64,000 nucleotides of DNA. It comes from Aphelidium insulamus (taxonomy: Eukaryota; Aphelidiomycota; Aphelidea; Aphelidiaceae). Made by a program: the position numbers and the translations under genes. This document shows positions 1-16,203 of this stretch, in pieces (position 1 is the stretch's first letter; each line of letters begins with the position of its first letter). The DNA lies in contig JAZDSV010000004.1 of NCBI GenBank assembly GCA_036784855.1, forward strand, positions 310,001-374,000. The letters run 5' to 3'. Below the pieces are notes generated by a model, which was not told the DNA's origin, made no database searches, and was given only the letters and a program-made list of their open reading frames with translations.

Positions 1-2787
1 ACTGCTGTGATGCTAGAATTGTCATTGCCGCAGACATATATGGCCGGATCCCGCTGCATTATGCTGCAATACAAGGACACCCAAATATTGCTGCTTCATT
101 GGCAGCAAAGCAGCGCTTGATTGACCCAGCTATTTGCATGGGTAGAATTTGCGGAGCTGTTCATTTGGATCATGAGGGACACTCTGCCATGTTCTACGCC
201 GTGCTGCATGGCCATTGCTCCGTTATCGAAACGCTTATCGATTCCGTCGGCGAGGTCGTAGATGTGGACAACCTTTCAATATGTAAGCAAACTTTTTTGC
301 GATTCGTAAACGATCTGCTAACATTGTTACCTGCAGTGGACTTGGAATCGTTGCCTATAAGTAACCCGGGTATTTCATCTGTTCTGCCACCTCCCTATTG
401 GCTCGGAAGAGCATCTGCCCTCGCACACACTCCACTTGCATTAGCGTGCAAGTATGGCCATGCTGATATTGCACTTTTGCTTATTAATCGCGGAGCCAAT
501 GTCAACTATGCGGACGAACGGGGAGAGACTCCGCTGCATTTTGCTGCCAAAAATGGCTTCATAGAATGCGTGCGGCTTCTGATTTCTATTAGGGCGAGAG
601 ATGAAACGGCGAGCAAGAGGTCAAATAATACTGCGCAAGCAATGAATTCGTCGTTGGCAGATCTGGAGGCACTGGAAGTTCTGTCAGCTTGGTCGCCGCT
701 ATTTTCCGCCTCTGTGGAAGGCCACATTGGTGTTGTTCGTGTATTACTTGAAGCGGGAAGTGATGCAGACCGAGTTGATTCGACTGGATGGACTGCACAA
801 GAGCATGCAATTTTTCGCGGTCATGTCACAGTTGGTGCTCTGCTCAAGTCCTTTATGAAGAAGTGGAACGTGCGAGCCACTGTTAATGTGGAAAGCGGAA
901 GAGAGGAGCCTTCGTCGCCCACGAAGTCGGGTAAATTCTTTAGCGGTACGGATGGTGCAGGGAGCTCTCTTAACGGTACTCGATCATATGGACATCACTA
1001 TCTGCAGGACCAGATTATGTTAATAGTTCACATTGGTGCCAACGATACTCGCATGTCTCCCGAGCAAACTGTCACGCTATTTGACGGCGCTTCAGCCGGC
1101 CATCCTTCGCTCTCTATGGCAGTTTCTGCCAAAAATGCAACGGGAGAAACTGCTGTGGTTGACTTGCCCGTTCGCGACCATCTACAATCAGACCCGGTCA
1201 TATTTTACTCGCATAAGGGCTGCCGATCACTCGAGGGAGTATTGCTACGCTTTGACATCCAACCCACATACGGCAGCAAGAAAGTTTTGCTTGGCCGTGC
1301 TACAGTGGTGGTTGCGGAGATGATAAAGGCATCACTTAACAACTACGGCATTCATGGCCACCACTCGGGTGGAATTAATTCGGCTCGTGTGAATGCCCCA
1401 ATAGTCAACGAACGTTTCGAGACAATCGGAGTGGTTAGCTTTGAATTGACCGCTATATCCCCATTTGTTCATCATCGCCTGTCAATTGGCTCCAAACAAA
1501 CTTACTGGAAAAGCATTGCTACCAAGGTACGTACACATGTATGTAAATAAAGTCATTTGACCGAACTGACTTAATTGACTTTGTTTAGGTCATTGGTCAT
1601 CGAGGCGCCGGAGCAAACAAACGATTCGCCGGCGCGGGAAATCTGCAGATAGGGGAGAACACTGTATTGTCACTAGTGACAGCAGCGTCACTGGGCGCAG
1701 AGTATGTTGAATTTGACGTCCAGCTAACCAAGGACGATGTGCCCGTCATATATCATGACTGGAAACTGTCAGAAACCGGGCTTGGTATTCCTGTAAATGC
1801 GGTGACCCTTGCGGAATTCCAAGCACTCGGCCCACAAGTGCGATCTAACACCGGTGGAAGAAGCTGTAGTCCTGCGCGCACTGCTGCGGGAACTACTGCG
1901 GGAACTACTGCAACGCCGGTAACAAGTGGTTCTGCCCGTTCAAGTGCTCCTGGCAGTAACGTGGCAACAACACCGGCGGAACGCGCAGCCACAACGTGGC
2001 AACTGGACGACATGTCCTTGAATACAAATGGGCGACATGTACGTGGATTCAGCTCGTCTTACGCTGCATCCACGGAGTCGGAAATGTCGGGCAAGCCGCA
2101 TCATGGCGGTCGCGCGGACCATGCGATTAAGGCACCATTTGCAACGCTGCAAGAAACATTATTGCGCGTACCGCAGCATATTGGCTTTAATATTGAGGTC
2201 AAGTACCCCAACGCGATGGAAACCGAACAGAATGACCTCAGCTTTACCGAGCTCAATCGATTCATCGATCAGGTATTGCAGTGCGTATATGACCACGCCG
2301 GATCCCGGTCCATTCTCTTTTCGTCGTTTCATCCAGAAGCCTGTCTCATGCTCAATTTGAAGGTGAGCGCGTGCTTTTACGCGGGGCAATCGATATATTT
2401 ACTATTCAGCAACCTAACTATCCCGTGTTTTTTCTAACGGATGCTGGCATGGAACTCACCTACGATCCTCGGTGCAATTCGCTGCAGGCAGCGATACGAT
2501 TTGCCAAGTTTGCCGACCTGCTCGGCATCGTGACGATGTCAAAGCCACTGGTCGATGCTCCGCAGCTGTGCAAGACGGTTAAGCAGAATGGGTTACTGTT
2601 ATTCACGTACGGACAGTGCAACAATGACGTCGACATGGTCAAGTTGCAGCGACAATTTGGCGTAGATGCCGTCATTGTGGACAAGATTGTGCCGATAGTG
2701 GATGGGTTGACTGGCAATGCAAGTTCCACCCGTGCCGCCATAATGCCAGAACTTGCCGCCAATACTGCGTCCGCGCCGTTGAAGTGA
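1..2787 (+). CDS. GDE1: GDE1-type glycerophosphocholine phosphodiesterase, 5' partial
   Basis: Likely cytosolic enzyme that hydrolyses glycerophosphocholine to choline and glycerol-3-phosphate. The frame is open from base 3 and begins inside ankyrin repeats (GRIPLHYAAIQGH, then TPLHFAAKNG and WSPLFSASVEGH). A middle region of unclear fold follows. The GDPD domain starts at VIGHRGAGANKRF and has the catalytic-type motifs HRG, EFDVQLTKD and YHDW, later FNIEVKYP and FFLTDAG. Inferred introns are 283..336 (54 nt, in frame, so it reads through), 1527..1588 and 2363..2409; splicing restores the GDPD frame each time. An N-terminal SPX domain, usual in this family, would lie outside the window. A Thr/Ala/Gly/Ser-rich insert of about 90 residues (roughly 1840-2110) interrupts the GDPD domain. 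The stop is TGA at 2785. Family assignment is firm; substrate is by analogy with yeast Gde1. Confidence 0.9.
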
Positions 2788-2927
2788 TGGCGTAAATAAG
2801 ACACTCACATCATACGCGCTACATATAGCTGTGTTTATCGCGTAAAGAGTCGGATGCTAATAGCATCATGCTATGCATGGATCAGCTAGAGTCGTTAGTA
2901 ACCTTAGACACGTAGATAAACCACGTA

Positions 2928-3872
2928 ATGTCTGCCATTGCCGCGCGAGCCAGCCAATTGCGCGTGTCTGCTACGGCGCCGCGCAGATGCATGTCATTGA
3001 CCAGCAGCAATTCTTGTACGGCAAATACGCGTGCTGGCGGTGGTGCTGTCAAGGCGCGCCTTCTCTCGCTAGGTACGTGTGCAATTCTACACGCAGTAGA
3101 TTATTGACGCGCCGCAGCACCATCTGCAGAGCAAGTGGGAGCTGTGGTGGCTCGTACTCCGGCATCGATGAGTGGTGGCATTCAAGATGATCATAGGCGA
3201 CTCTCAATTGCTCAGCTCATGGAGGCAGGTCTACATTTAGGTCACACCACATCGGTATGGCATCCGGCCATGCTGCCATTCGTGTACGGGCGGCGTGCAG
3301 GAATACACGTTATAAATTTAGAGCACACGCTGGTACATTTGCGTCGCGCAGTTGCAGTCACTCGCGAGATAGCCAGCCGTAATGGGACCGTGCTGTTTGT
3401 TGGGGCGCGTCCGTTTATGCAAGATGCAGTGATGCGCGCGGCCCTGTCGGCGCGACAATACTACGTATGCGACAAGTGGGTTCAGGGCACGCTGGCTGAT
3501 CACAGGGCCACATTACGCAAGGCCACGGCAGTTTTGGGAGCGCGTTCTGGCCACGGACCGTCTGGTAGTAGTGATACAATGTCACTACTACAGCCCGACC
3601 TGATTGTGGTGCTGGATATGGGCGAGTGTGGCGCATGTCTTCACGAGGCCCAACTACTCAACATACCCACCATCGGCCTGTGCGACACCGACTGTGACCC
3701 AAACATGGTCACTTATGCGGTTCCGGGAAATGATGACTCGCTCGCGGCCGTGGAACTGGTGGCTATGCTCCTCTCAGCTGCCGTGCGGGATGGACGGCGA
3801 AGTGCGGCAGCACAAAAGCCTGCAAGCGCGACCGCTGTTCGTCGCCGCCAACCAGCCAACAAACGTAGATAA
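2928..3872 (+). CDS. MRP4: mitochondrial small-subunit ribosomal protein uS2m
   Basis: Component of the mitochondrial 37S ribosomal subunit. Exon 1 (2928..3072) encodes an Arg/Ser/Thr/Ala-rich, acid-free leader beginning MSAIAARASQ, as expected for a matrix-targeting presequence. The intron 3073..3129 has a GTACGT donor and CTGCAG acceptor, and joining keeps the phase. The S2 fold follows: LMEAGLHLGHTTSVWHP, YGRRAGIHVINLEHT, VGARPFMQDAV, then PDLIVVLDMGE and IPTIGLCDTDCDPN, both hallmark S2 segments. The basic C-terminal tail ends in NKRR. The start is the first ATG in frame with the presequence. It lies 140 bp downstream of GDE1 on the same strand. Confidence 0.9.
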
Positions 3873-3962
3873 CTGCTTTCGGTGCAATATATGTAGAAGT
3901 TGCGCATATGTAGTAAGATTGCTGGATGAATGTATGTTTTTGTCGTGGCGACAACGAGTTCT

Positions 3963-5567
3963 CTACTCCACCAGGAAGCGTGCATAGAGCTGCCGATGCT
4001 CTTCGTCGCCAAACGTTGGCCGGAAAGGGATCCGCTGCACCCGACAGAAACCTTCCACTGCCGCATCGGGTTCTTGGTAGGCGGCGTTGAACGCGTTAAA
4101 TGCTGCCGGGGTAACGCGAGTTCGTCCACCTTGCAATCGCTACATGAAATATTACTATCACAAGATGCAATATGATAAGTCATGCAATGCAGATAAAATA
4201 GCCACTTGCCACGCGGTACTCGTTGTTGTGCTCTGCGTGCGCCTGGCCATAATCTACAACCACACACCAGCTGTCAACTCCGCGTTTTCGTGCCAGTTCG
4301 ACGTAGCGTGCGCGGTCTGCTCGAGTCGGATGTGCACCATCTACAATAACACTGCTTCCGGTGGCCAGTGCAGCGTCCACAGCGCGTGCGCACATTTCAC
4401 TGGAAAGGAAATCGTCCCGGCAAATGCGTTTCAAGAGACGATATTCTGGTCGTGTAGTGCATGCAGTCGTTTTACCGCTGGCTGGCCGACCAACAATAAC
4501 AACCAGCTGTTGATGCGAAACATGGCGCGATGATTGTTCTGCGTCCGCGACCTCCTCAACGTGCAGTTGGTCCTTATTCTCGAGAAGAACAATGCGCGGG
4601 TCAAAGCCAAGATTGTAGCCGGTACTCTGTTGCGGCTCACGCAAAAAGTACTCTTCAGGCGTGAAGAAGGGCAGACCCACATTCAGCGCAAACTTGCGGT
4701 CGGCGCATGAGTGGTCACGGCAATTCGAGCGACCAGCAGCATCGCCAACATACAACGACTCTGCCGCGGAAATCACGCCGCCAAGTTTATCCACTGCGGC
4801 CTTCCACATTCCCGTGTCCGGTTTACGATATTTGTCGCGCTCTAGCGCCGCAAGCAGCAAAACGGGGATATCGAGCTACCAACGACAATCAGGTAGATAT
4901 GTAAACCGAACCATAACGATTAGGAGAGGCGTACCTCAGCAAATATCAGTTGCACCTTGGCCTGAAACTGTTGCATTCGACGTTCGCTGCGCAACAGACC
5001 GGCTTGGTTTGATAGAATGACGACATTGTACTGCTTCCCAGAGTCTTCAGGTACAGCCAACTCTCGAAGTTTGTCCCGAATGCCGTCATACATAAATTGC
5101 CAGTCCCACTCGCTCTTGGCAAAAGTGTGATGCCCTTTAGTTCGGATGAGCGTGTTATCCTACATGATGTTAATAGTAATGACTGCATGTGCATCTCAGC
5201 TGCTTATGCAATATTAAACACCACTATGATCACTACGTGCCAGATCAAAGGCGGCAAGCTTAAGCGGCAACGGGTGCTGTGTTGCCGTTGTGGTTGAACA
5301 AGGAGCCGATTGCCTCATGCATAGCAGAGTCGGTGTGAGAAACTCGGTAGAGACGCTGTACTTTTGCGCGGCCGACTCTCCGGCATGCAAGTCAGAATCT
5401 TCCTTCATCGCTCGAGGTTTTTTCCGCGTAAAATATGACGTAATGCTGAAGGTTCCCGGTGCTGTAGTACGATCTGCACGGGGATGCAGCGTCAGTTTGT
5501 GATGTGCGATATGCCCCGACACACGTTTCTCCAAGCGAGTTGGTCCATCCGCACTGCGTTTGCTCAT
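3963..5567 (-). CDS. PNK1: polynucleotide kinase 3'-phosphatase
   Basis: Bifunctional nuclear DNA-end repair enzyme that removes 3' phosphate and phosphorylates 5' hydroxyl. The N-terminus is basic and ends in a possible PIP-like stretch (SITSYFTRKKPR). The HAD phosphatase motif AAFDLDNTLIRTK is split by an intron between L and D; VVILSNQAG follows. The kinase P-loop is VGRPASGKTT, then ICRDDF and VIVDGAHPTR. The C-terminus has AFNAFNAAYQEP and a final LYARFLVE. Inferred exons on the minus strand are 5241..5567, 4935..5159, 4206..4875 and 3963..4129. The first intron (5160..5240) has a GC donor (GCACGT): any GT alternative breaks the DxDxT motif. No FHA domain is seen, as in fungal Pnk1. Confidence 0.92.
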
Positions 5568-5676
5568 TGTATGTATATTACACGGAAGAAATTAAACTTT
5601 AGGGCACCACAGCGATAGTTGAATGTCTTTTATTCCAGGACATTCCGCTCTTCTGTAGTCAGACAAGTATGCACTA

Positions 5677-6714
5677 TTATAGCGCCGAGGCACCGGTGAT
5701 AATGTCCACCAAATCGTTCGTGATCGAAGCTTGGCGGCGGCGGTTGTACACCATGGTCAGTTTGTCGATCATTTCTCCGGCATTCTTGGTCGCATTTTCC
5801 ATGGCTGTGCGGCGTGCAGACATCTCCGACGCGTGACCCTCCGCCAAAGCATGGTACACCGAATTGGCGAAGGTGAATTCGACAAAATCCTGTAGCAAAT
5901 CATCCTCCAGCTCGAATTGTGGTAATTTCTCTGCGGAAGAGTCAATATATCATGCAGATCTATACATGATATGAATGGATGGCATACCTGAGGCGGCGAT
6001 CGATTGCTCAGGGAAAACAGGAATTCGCGTCAGCTCATACGCGATCGCCGACTTGAAAGCATTGTACAGCACTTGCGCCTGGCCATAGTCAATCTTTCTG
6101 GTGGCAATCAAGTCGACAATAGAAGCGGCCTCCGAGAAAGTGGGAACTTGCTTGCCAACATTGTTGATCGACAGTGCAATGTTGGTGCGGGCTTCTCGCG
6201 CAACCTGCAGGCGCGGCTTGTCGCCCACCACCACCACCGCTGTGGAGTCGGGATTCTTACGGCATTCTGCCTTTACGGGCTTGGATACGGTACTGTGAAT
6301 GGCGCCACACAGACCCTTGTCAGAGCTGCATGCCACCAGCATCATCTTGCTACCAGCAGTGGCGTCCAGCGGCTTGGGCTCAATGAATTTAAAAACGGCT
6401 ATGACGACACGAGCATATCAGCTGACTGCATCTACGTGAATTTTGCTGGGTGGCACGCACCGTTCGACGTATTGCCGTATATGCGAGCGGTGTCCATATT
6501 GCGCTGCGCGCGGGCCAGTTTCGTGGAGGCAATCATCTTCATCGACTTGGTGATCTTGGCGATGTTCTTGACAGACTTGAGGCGCACTTGGACTACGGAA
6601 CGGCGGACGATCAGTATTAGGCGGCTATGGTGGTGATCATTTCAAGTGCAGGGCACACGTACTCTCACGCAGCGTTGCCATCGAGCGCACCTGCTGCTGC
6701 TGTTGCAATCCCAT
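5677..6714 (-). CDS. ATP3: mitochondrial F1-ATPase gamma subunit
   Basis: Central rotor stalk of mitochondrial ATP synthase. After splicing the N-terminus reads [17 protein letters not shown] and continues [17 protein letters not shown], the conserved gamma N-terminal helix. The middle has [12 protein letters not shown]; the C-terminus has [18 protein letters not shown] and ends in ITGASAL. Introns on the minus strand are 6593..6662, 6399..6460 and 5931..5987, all GT-AG and phase-consistent. The start at 6714 gives a short Gln/Arg leader ([11 protein letters not shown]); an internal in-frame ATG begins MATLRE, so the presequence length is uncertain. Confidence 0.95.
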
Positions 6715-7124
6715 TCCACTACATGGTATCGTCAGTTGAGAGCCAAAATGAGGACACTCAGTACCGCGCGGCCGTGGCTGCAGCAAACGGGGCCGACTTG
6801 AGTGACAGCATTAGTGAGGCCGTTTTGGTGTGTCGATTGCGGTGTGTGCTGGTGCACTTGAGAGCGCTTCGGCTTCGGTTCCGGTTGCAATTCATGTTTG
6901 ATTGATACATGTGGACATTGCGGCTAACGAGACACCTATGGCACTGGCCTGAAATAAGCCTCAATTTAATTCACGAAAACTTAAAACTATGGTGCAGATG
7001 AGCGATGGTCTTCGCGAATGATGTGGTAGCTGCTGCAAAGTTATACACACGCGCAATTGCATTTAAAAGATTACAAAAGGTAGAAGTATTCAAGCTTCAT
7101 TTATGGTGCAGCTAATAGATTTAC
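6715..7124. other. intergenic region between ATP3 and SEC18
   Basis: Upstream of ATP3 and downstream of SEC18 on the same strand. No coding feature, RNA gene or repeat could be supported here. It should hold the ATP3 promoter and the SEC18 polyadenylation site, but no clear element was identified. Confidence 0.5.
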
Positions 7125-10044
<2,920 letters not shown>

Positions 10045-10071
10045 TATTGGACAAGCGCAAGTAGGGGCCAG

Positions 10072-10072
<1 letters not shown>

Positions 10073-10160
<88 letters not shown>

Positions 10161-10202
10161 GTGTGTGTATGTATGTGTGTGAGTGTGTGTATGTGTGTGA
10201 GT
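10073..10202. repeat. (TG)n microsatellite upstream of the roadblock gene
   Basis: About 75 bases of uninterrupted TG dinucleotide, followed by variant TGTATG and GAGTG units to about 10200. It sits between the divergent SEC18 and roadblock starts. Frames through it give only Cys-Val or His-Thr repeats and are not genes. Further short (CA)n runs lie inside the roadblock introns (around 10307-10331, 10565-10582 and 10691-10708). Confidence 0.95.
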
Positions 10203-10268
10203 GCAGTGTTGCAAAGGGCAACGGGCAACAACCAACTACAGCGATACATAAATCCATATTCACTCGAA

Positions 10269-10793
10269 ATGGTTCGTAGCATTGACAGCCACACACATGC
10301 ACACTTACACACACACACACACACACACACATCTAGTACTAACTGTGCCTTCACCTGGTAGTCCGAGGTTGAGGAGACGCTCAAGCGGCTGCAAGCACAC
10401 AAGGGCGTACAAGGCATTGTGATCGTCAACAACGACGGCATTCCCATACGGTCCACACTGGCTGACACGGGGCTGACGGTGCAGTATGCAGCCCTGATCA
10501 CTCAACTGGCGGCCAAGTCTCGCAATGTTGTGCGCGAACTGGACAGCACGGTGTGCCGCAGACTCACACACACACACACACACTATGTGGTGCATCATTC
10601 CTCACACACGCACAGAATGATCTGACGTTCCTGCGGGTGCGCACGAACAAGCACGAGATACTGATAGCACCCGGTGCGTAGTGTGCATACAAACACACAC
10701 ACACACACCTACTGACTGTGGCGTGCCTGCCTGCACCCAGACAAGGACTACCTGCTGGTAGTGATTCAAAATCCGCAACAGCAGCAGCCCTGA
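10269..10793 (+). CDS. DYNLRB: dynein light chain roadblock/LC7
   Basis: Small cytoplasmic dynein subunit (about 100 residues) that binds the dynein intermediate chain. After splicing it reads [19 protein letters not shown], then [27 protein letters not shown] and a final [12 protein letters not shown]. Exons are 10269..10271, 10362..10550, 10616..10673 and 10741..10793. The first coding exon is only the ATG codon. Intron 1 has GTTCGT, a textbook TACTAAC branch site and TAG; introns 2 and 3 contain CA repeats. All junctions keep phase and the product matches the family end to end. Confidence 0.92.
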
Positions 10794-10888
10794 TGTGATG
10801 GATACTGTGTGGATGCCAATATATAAATGCTCTTGTATCTACTACTGCAGCTCTACTCTCCCCGACAGCACAAGGGTGCATTCAAGGA

Positions 10889-12140
<1,252 letters not shown>

Positions 12141-15100
12141 ATGTCCTCCTACAACAATGGCACTGGACTACCACCGTTCGCACCGGCTAATGCAAATGTT
12201 TCCCAGGGCCAGCCATTTGGTGGCGACTCTGTTACGCAGCACCTGCCGCCTTTTCCCCACCAGCAGCTTCCGTCTGCCAACGCATTATTGTAAGCTGTCT
12301 TTCTTGTTGCGCCACTACACTCTCGCTGACATTCTGCAACTTGCAGCTCATCAGCTGGTATGGCGGGAGGCGAGCAGCGCGCACCAGCGCCCGGCGACGC
12401 CTCCAGCAGCCTCAGTGTGAAACCTCTGCGTTCCTCACATCCATCGCCGACCGCAGGGAATTTGCACCCACAACCGCCTCATACCGCTCTCCACAATCGA
12501 CATCCTGCCGCTCAGACTCAAATGCACAAGGGGCAATTCATTCCGCCCGTGCAAATGCATCCTAATTTGCACAACGCACCCGCTGCGCCTGCCGTCGCCA
12601 CCAGTTCCGATCCCAATTATCGCCCACTAAACGTCAAAGATGCTCTCTCCTACCTTGACCAAGTCAAGATACAGTTTAGCGATCGGCCGGATGTGTACAA
12701 CAAGTTTCTAGACATAATGAAGGAATTCAAGTCTCAGAGGTGCGTCACCTATATTGAGAGAATACGGATTTCTACAGTATGCTAATAGACTTTAGCATTG
12801 ATACGCCAGGGGTTATCGAGCGCGTATCGACGCTTTTCAAAGGGCATACATCGCTTATTGTTGGATTCAACACGTTTCTACCGCCTGGATATCGGATTGA
12901 AATCAACCAAGACCAGTCATCCTTTACTATCACGGTTCCAGACTCTGTGACCGCGCAAGCATACACGGGATCGTCTGGCAACTACTATGTGACTTCGCAG
13001 CAGTCTTACCAGGCGGTTCAGTCAATCAGTCAGCCGCAAATTTCCACGTCTACACCTGGATTCAACGGTCAGGTGCAGCAGACATCTAATGCAGTGAAAA
13101 AACCGGTAGAATTCAATCATGCTATCAATTACGTGAACAAGATCAAGGTTTGTTCTACCAATGGGACTACTTCAACGTTGTAATCTGGTTACAGAATCGA
13201 TTCGCTAATGAGCCCGATGTGTACAAGAATTTTTTAGAGATTCTTCGCACGTATCAAAATGAATCCAGGCCTATCGGTGAAGTCTACGTGGCAGTTCAGG
13301 AGTTGTTCAAAGATTCAGCTGATCTTTTGGAGGAGTTCAAGCAATTTTTGCCCGAGGCATCTCCAGCATCCGGTAGGCGATACTCATCAGGATAGTAGTG
13401 CGATTATCTTATCCCCTTGCAGACGATTTCTCGGTTTCTCAAGTAACTACGTCTGCAGTCAATGCAAAACGTAATTCTGTTACCGCACAATCCCACTCCA
13501 TTCGCAGGAGTACAGCAGATCCTTTTAACAATATTAACACGGCCGCTCCCAAGGCACGTGAATAATGGAGCATATATCGCATTCCCTAATCATGTAGGAT
13601 CTCCGATTTGATGTTGGAAAATCTGGATTCATGCGTCAATATGGAGCGAACGAAGAGTTTGAATTTTTCGAAAAGGTGAAGAAAGGGTTGGGAAGCAAAA
13701 CTACGTATACCGAGTTTTTAAAGGTGTTGAATTTGTTCAACCAAGACATCATCGATCCTGGGATGCTCATCACTCAAGTTGAGCCGTTCCTCTCAAAGTC
13801 GCCCGACTTGTACCAGTGGTTTAAGAATTACGTCAAATTTAGCGACAAAACGAACTCCTCAATTAGTACGTAGCGCGATGCATATGTGGGCAACGAATAA
13901 TTATGTAGCTATTTCTGTCCCAGAAGTCGCTCAGGCGCGCGATCTAACCGAGGCGAAACGGAGCGGCTCCAGCTATCGTCTGCTGCCAAAGGAGGTAGCG
14001 TTACGAACCAATCATTGAGCTTCCCTGAACTATCCAGTACACACAGCCATCGTCTAGCGGTCGCGACTCCTTCTGCTACGAGATATTGAACGACTATTGG
14101 GTGTGTCATCCTACATGGGCGTCTGAAGATGGCGGCTTTGTGGCGCATAAGAAAAATCAGTTTGAAGATGCTCTCTATCGATGTGAAGAGGAACGCTACG
14201 AGTTTGATTTGAACATTGACGCGAATAAGTCTGTAATTCAACGGCTGGAACCGATTGCCAAACGAATTGCCGACATGAACCCGGAAGAGCAGCGATCGTT
14301 CAAACTCCCAGACGGCCTCGGAGATGGGTTTTCAAAGACCATCTACAAGCGCGTTTTAAAAAAAATTTATGACAAGGATCGCGGCCAAGAAGTCATTGAT
14401 AGTTTGCACGAATTTCCATCCGTTGCTGTTCCCATTATATTAAAGCGTCTAAAGCAAAAGGACGAAGAGTGGAGGCGCAACCAGGTAAAGTTTTTGTAAT
14501 TACCGTCATGTTTCTCAAATTCTTAGCGTGAGTGGAACAAAGTCTGGCGCGAAATTGACGGTAAAAATTTCTACAAGTCTTTGGATCATCAGGGATTAAA
14601 TTTCAAAGCTGTGGATAAGAAAGCTATTGCATCGAAATCACTAATAACCGAGATTGAAACCTTGTACCGTGAAAAGCATTTTGAGAACAAGTTTGATCCG
14701 ATGTCCCATCGTCATCATTTGGAATATCAATTTCCGGATTTGTTTACTGTCCAGGATGTGAAGGAATTAGTTGTTGGATATATAATGCGCGCATCCGGCT
14801 ACAACGATTCAGAACAAGATCGCTTCATTAAAGTTCTCGACCGATTGATTGAGAATTTCTGCATTCCGAAGCCTTCAATGGGTGCGAATCAGACCACCAT
14901 TTTCTGCAACGACACTATATATCTTTTCTTTCGCCTCTTTCAGCTAGCGTATACACGTCTTCGAAATATGCGCGACGCTACTGCGAACATCAGTGCCAGC
15001 CCTGTCGGATATAACCGAGTTAAAGATCAGAAAAATTCGACCGCCAGCAACTTGGATCTAATTCGGACCGATGCTAGTACGTTTTCATATTGCTGTTTAA

Positions 15101-16094
15101 ATCTTTAATCTTTCAAGTGCCCGTAGAAGTTGTGAATGGCGATGTTTATCGAGCAATGCTTACATTGATTCGCAAGTTATACGAGGGAGATATTGAACCT
15201 GGTCAATTTGAAGAGCAAGCCCGATTTTGGTTTGGGACTACGGCTTACGTCATATATACTATCGATAAAGTCGTGCACAGCCTATGCAAACAGCTGGTCC
15301 ATATTAGTACTGATCCTAGATGCGGCAAGCTTCTCAACTTGTTTATTCGGCAGCACGATGCTAGCAACGATGACCGAGGTGTATTTCACTACCGACAGAA
15401 AGCAGACGAGCTGATTGACGAGGATGAAAATCTTTACCGAATTGACTATGTAAGTGTATCTTTTTGTATTTGGACCACTTCACAAACTTTAGGTTGCATC
15501 TACAGGAATGTTGCAAATTCAGCTGTTGGGCGACGATCAAGGGTCATCAGGCGATTCGGGCAATACGCTCTCTGGTCTGAACTGGTCTACTTACATCGAC
15601 AATTACGTTAAAATGGCGTTTGTGAATGAAGAGTTTTTGCCTCGAATCCCTGCGTACTTGAAAAGGTACCATATATATTGCTGCAGTTGTGTTTTCGTAT
15701 ATGTTTAGCTATGCATTAAGAAATGGAATTCAAATTTAGGTCGTTGCGTCCTTCGCGCATATCAGAAAGCTCCAACTTGGAAATGCGCAACAACTTAGAA
15801 TGCAAGATATGCATTAATACTTATAAGATGTTTTTTGTTGAAGGCTCCGAGGACTATTTTTTTCGTCGTTCTTCCGGGAAAATTTCGGGGATCCGTTTAG
15901 TGCGAAGTCATCGCGAGAACCGAAGTCAAAAATTCAGAACCTGGCTATTGTCTAGAGACTGCCTGAATGACGAGATGTCTTTGAGGGTCGACAAGTGGTT
16001 TCGCGGTGATGAAGATGATATTATCGTGCGCAGCGAAGCTAGTATTTCTCAAAAAGCTGACTGTACTATCAGGCAGTTTGTAACGCACCACTAA
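12141..16094 (+). CDS. SIN3: Sin3 histone deacetylase corepressor scaffold
   Basis: Nuclear scaffold of Rpd3/HDAC complexes. The N-terminus is Pro/Gln/Ser-rich. Three PAH domains are visible: PAH1 ([20 protein letters not shown] ... [14 protein letters not shown]), PAH2 ([22 protein letters not shown]) and PAH3 ([12 protein letters not shown] ... [16 protein letters not shown]). The Sin3 HDAC-interaction region follows ([36 protein letters not shown]) and then the Sin3a C-terminal domain to [15 protein letters not shown]. Introns: 12290..12346, 12740..12795, 13148..13194, 13373..13422, 13554..13597, 13866..13923, 13995..14046, 14485..14526, 15077..15117, 15450..15492, 15666..15739. The fifth has a GC donor (AAG|GCACGT): the only GT alternative creates an early stop. 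At about 1,100 residues it is shorter than many fungal Sin3 proteins. Confidence 0.92.
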
Positions 16095-16203
16095 GGTACA
16101 ATCTCAATATATATCTGGTTTTCAGACATTTCACTGACTGTTTATATATTGATGCTACTATGTATGATAGTGATGATACAACAACCAGAAGAAGAACACG
16201 AAT

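Noticed and set aside
4087-4533. Plus-strand frames opposite PNKP
   Set aside because: They are shadows of the conserved kinase domain on the other strand.
10077-10361. Overlapping frames encoding Cys-Val or His-Thr repeats
   Set aside because: They are translations of the (TG)n microsatellite in all frames; there is no coding signal.
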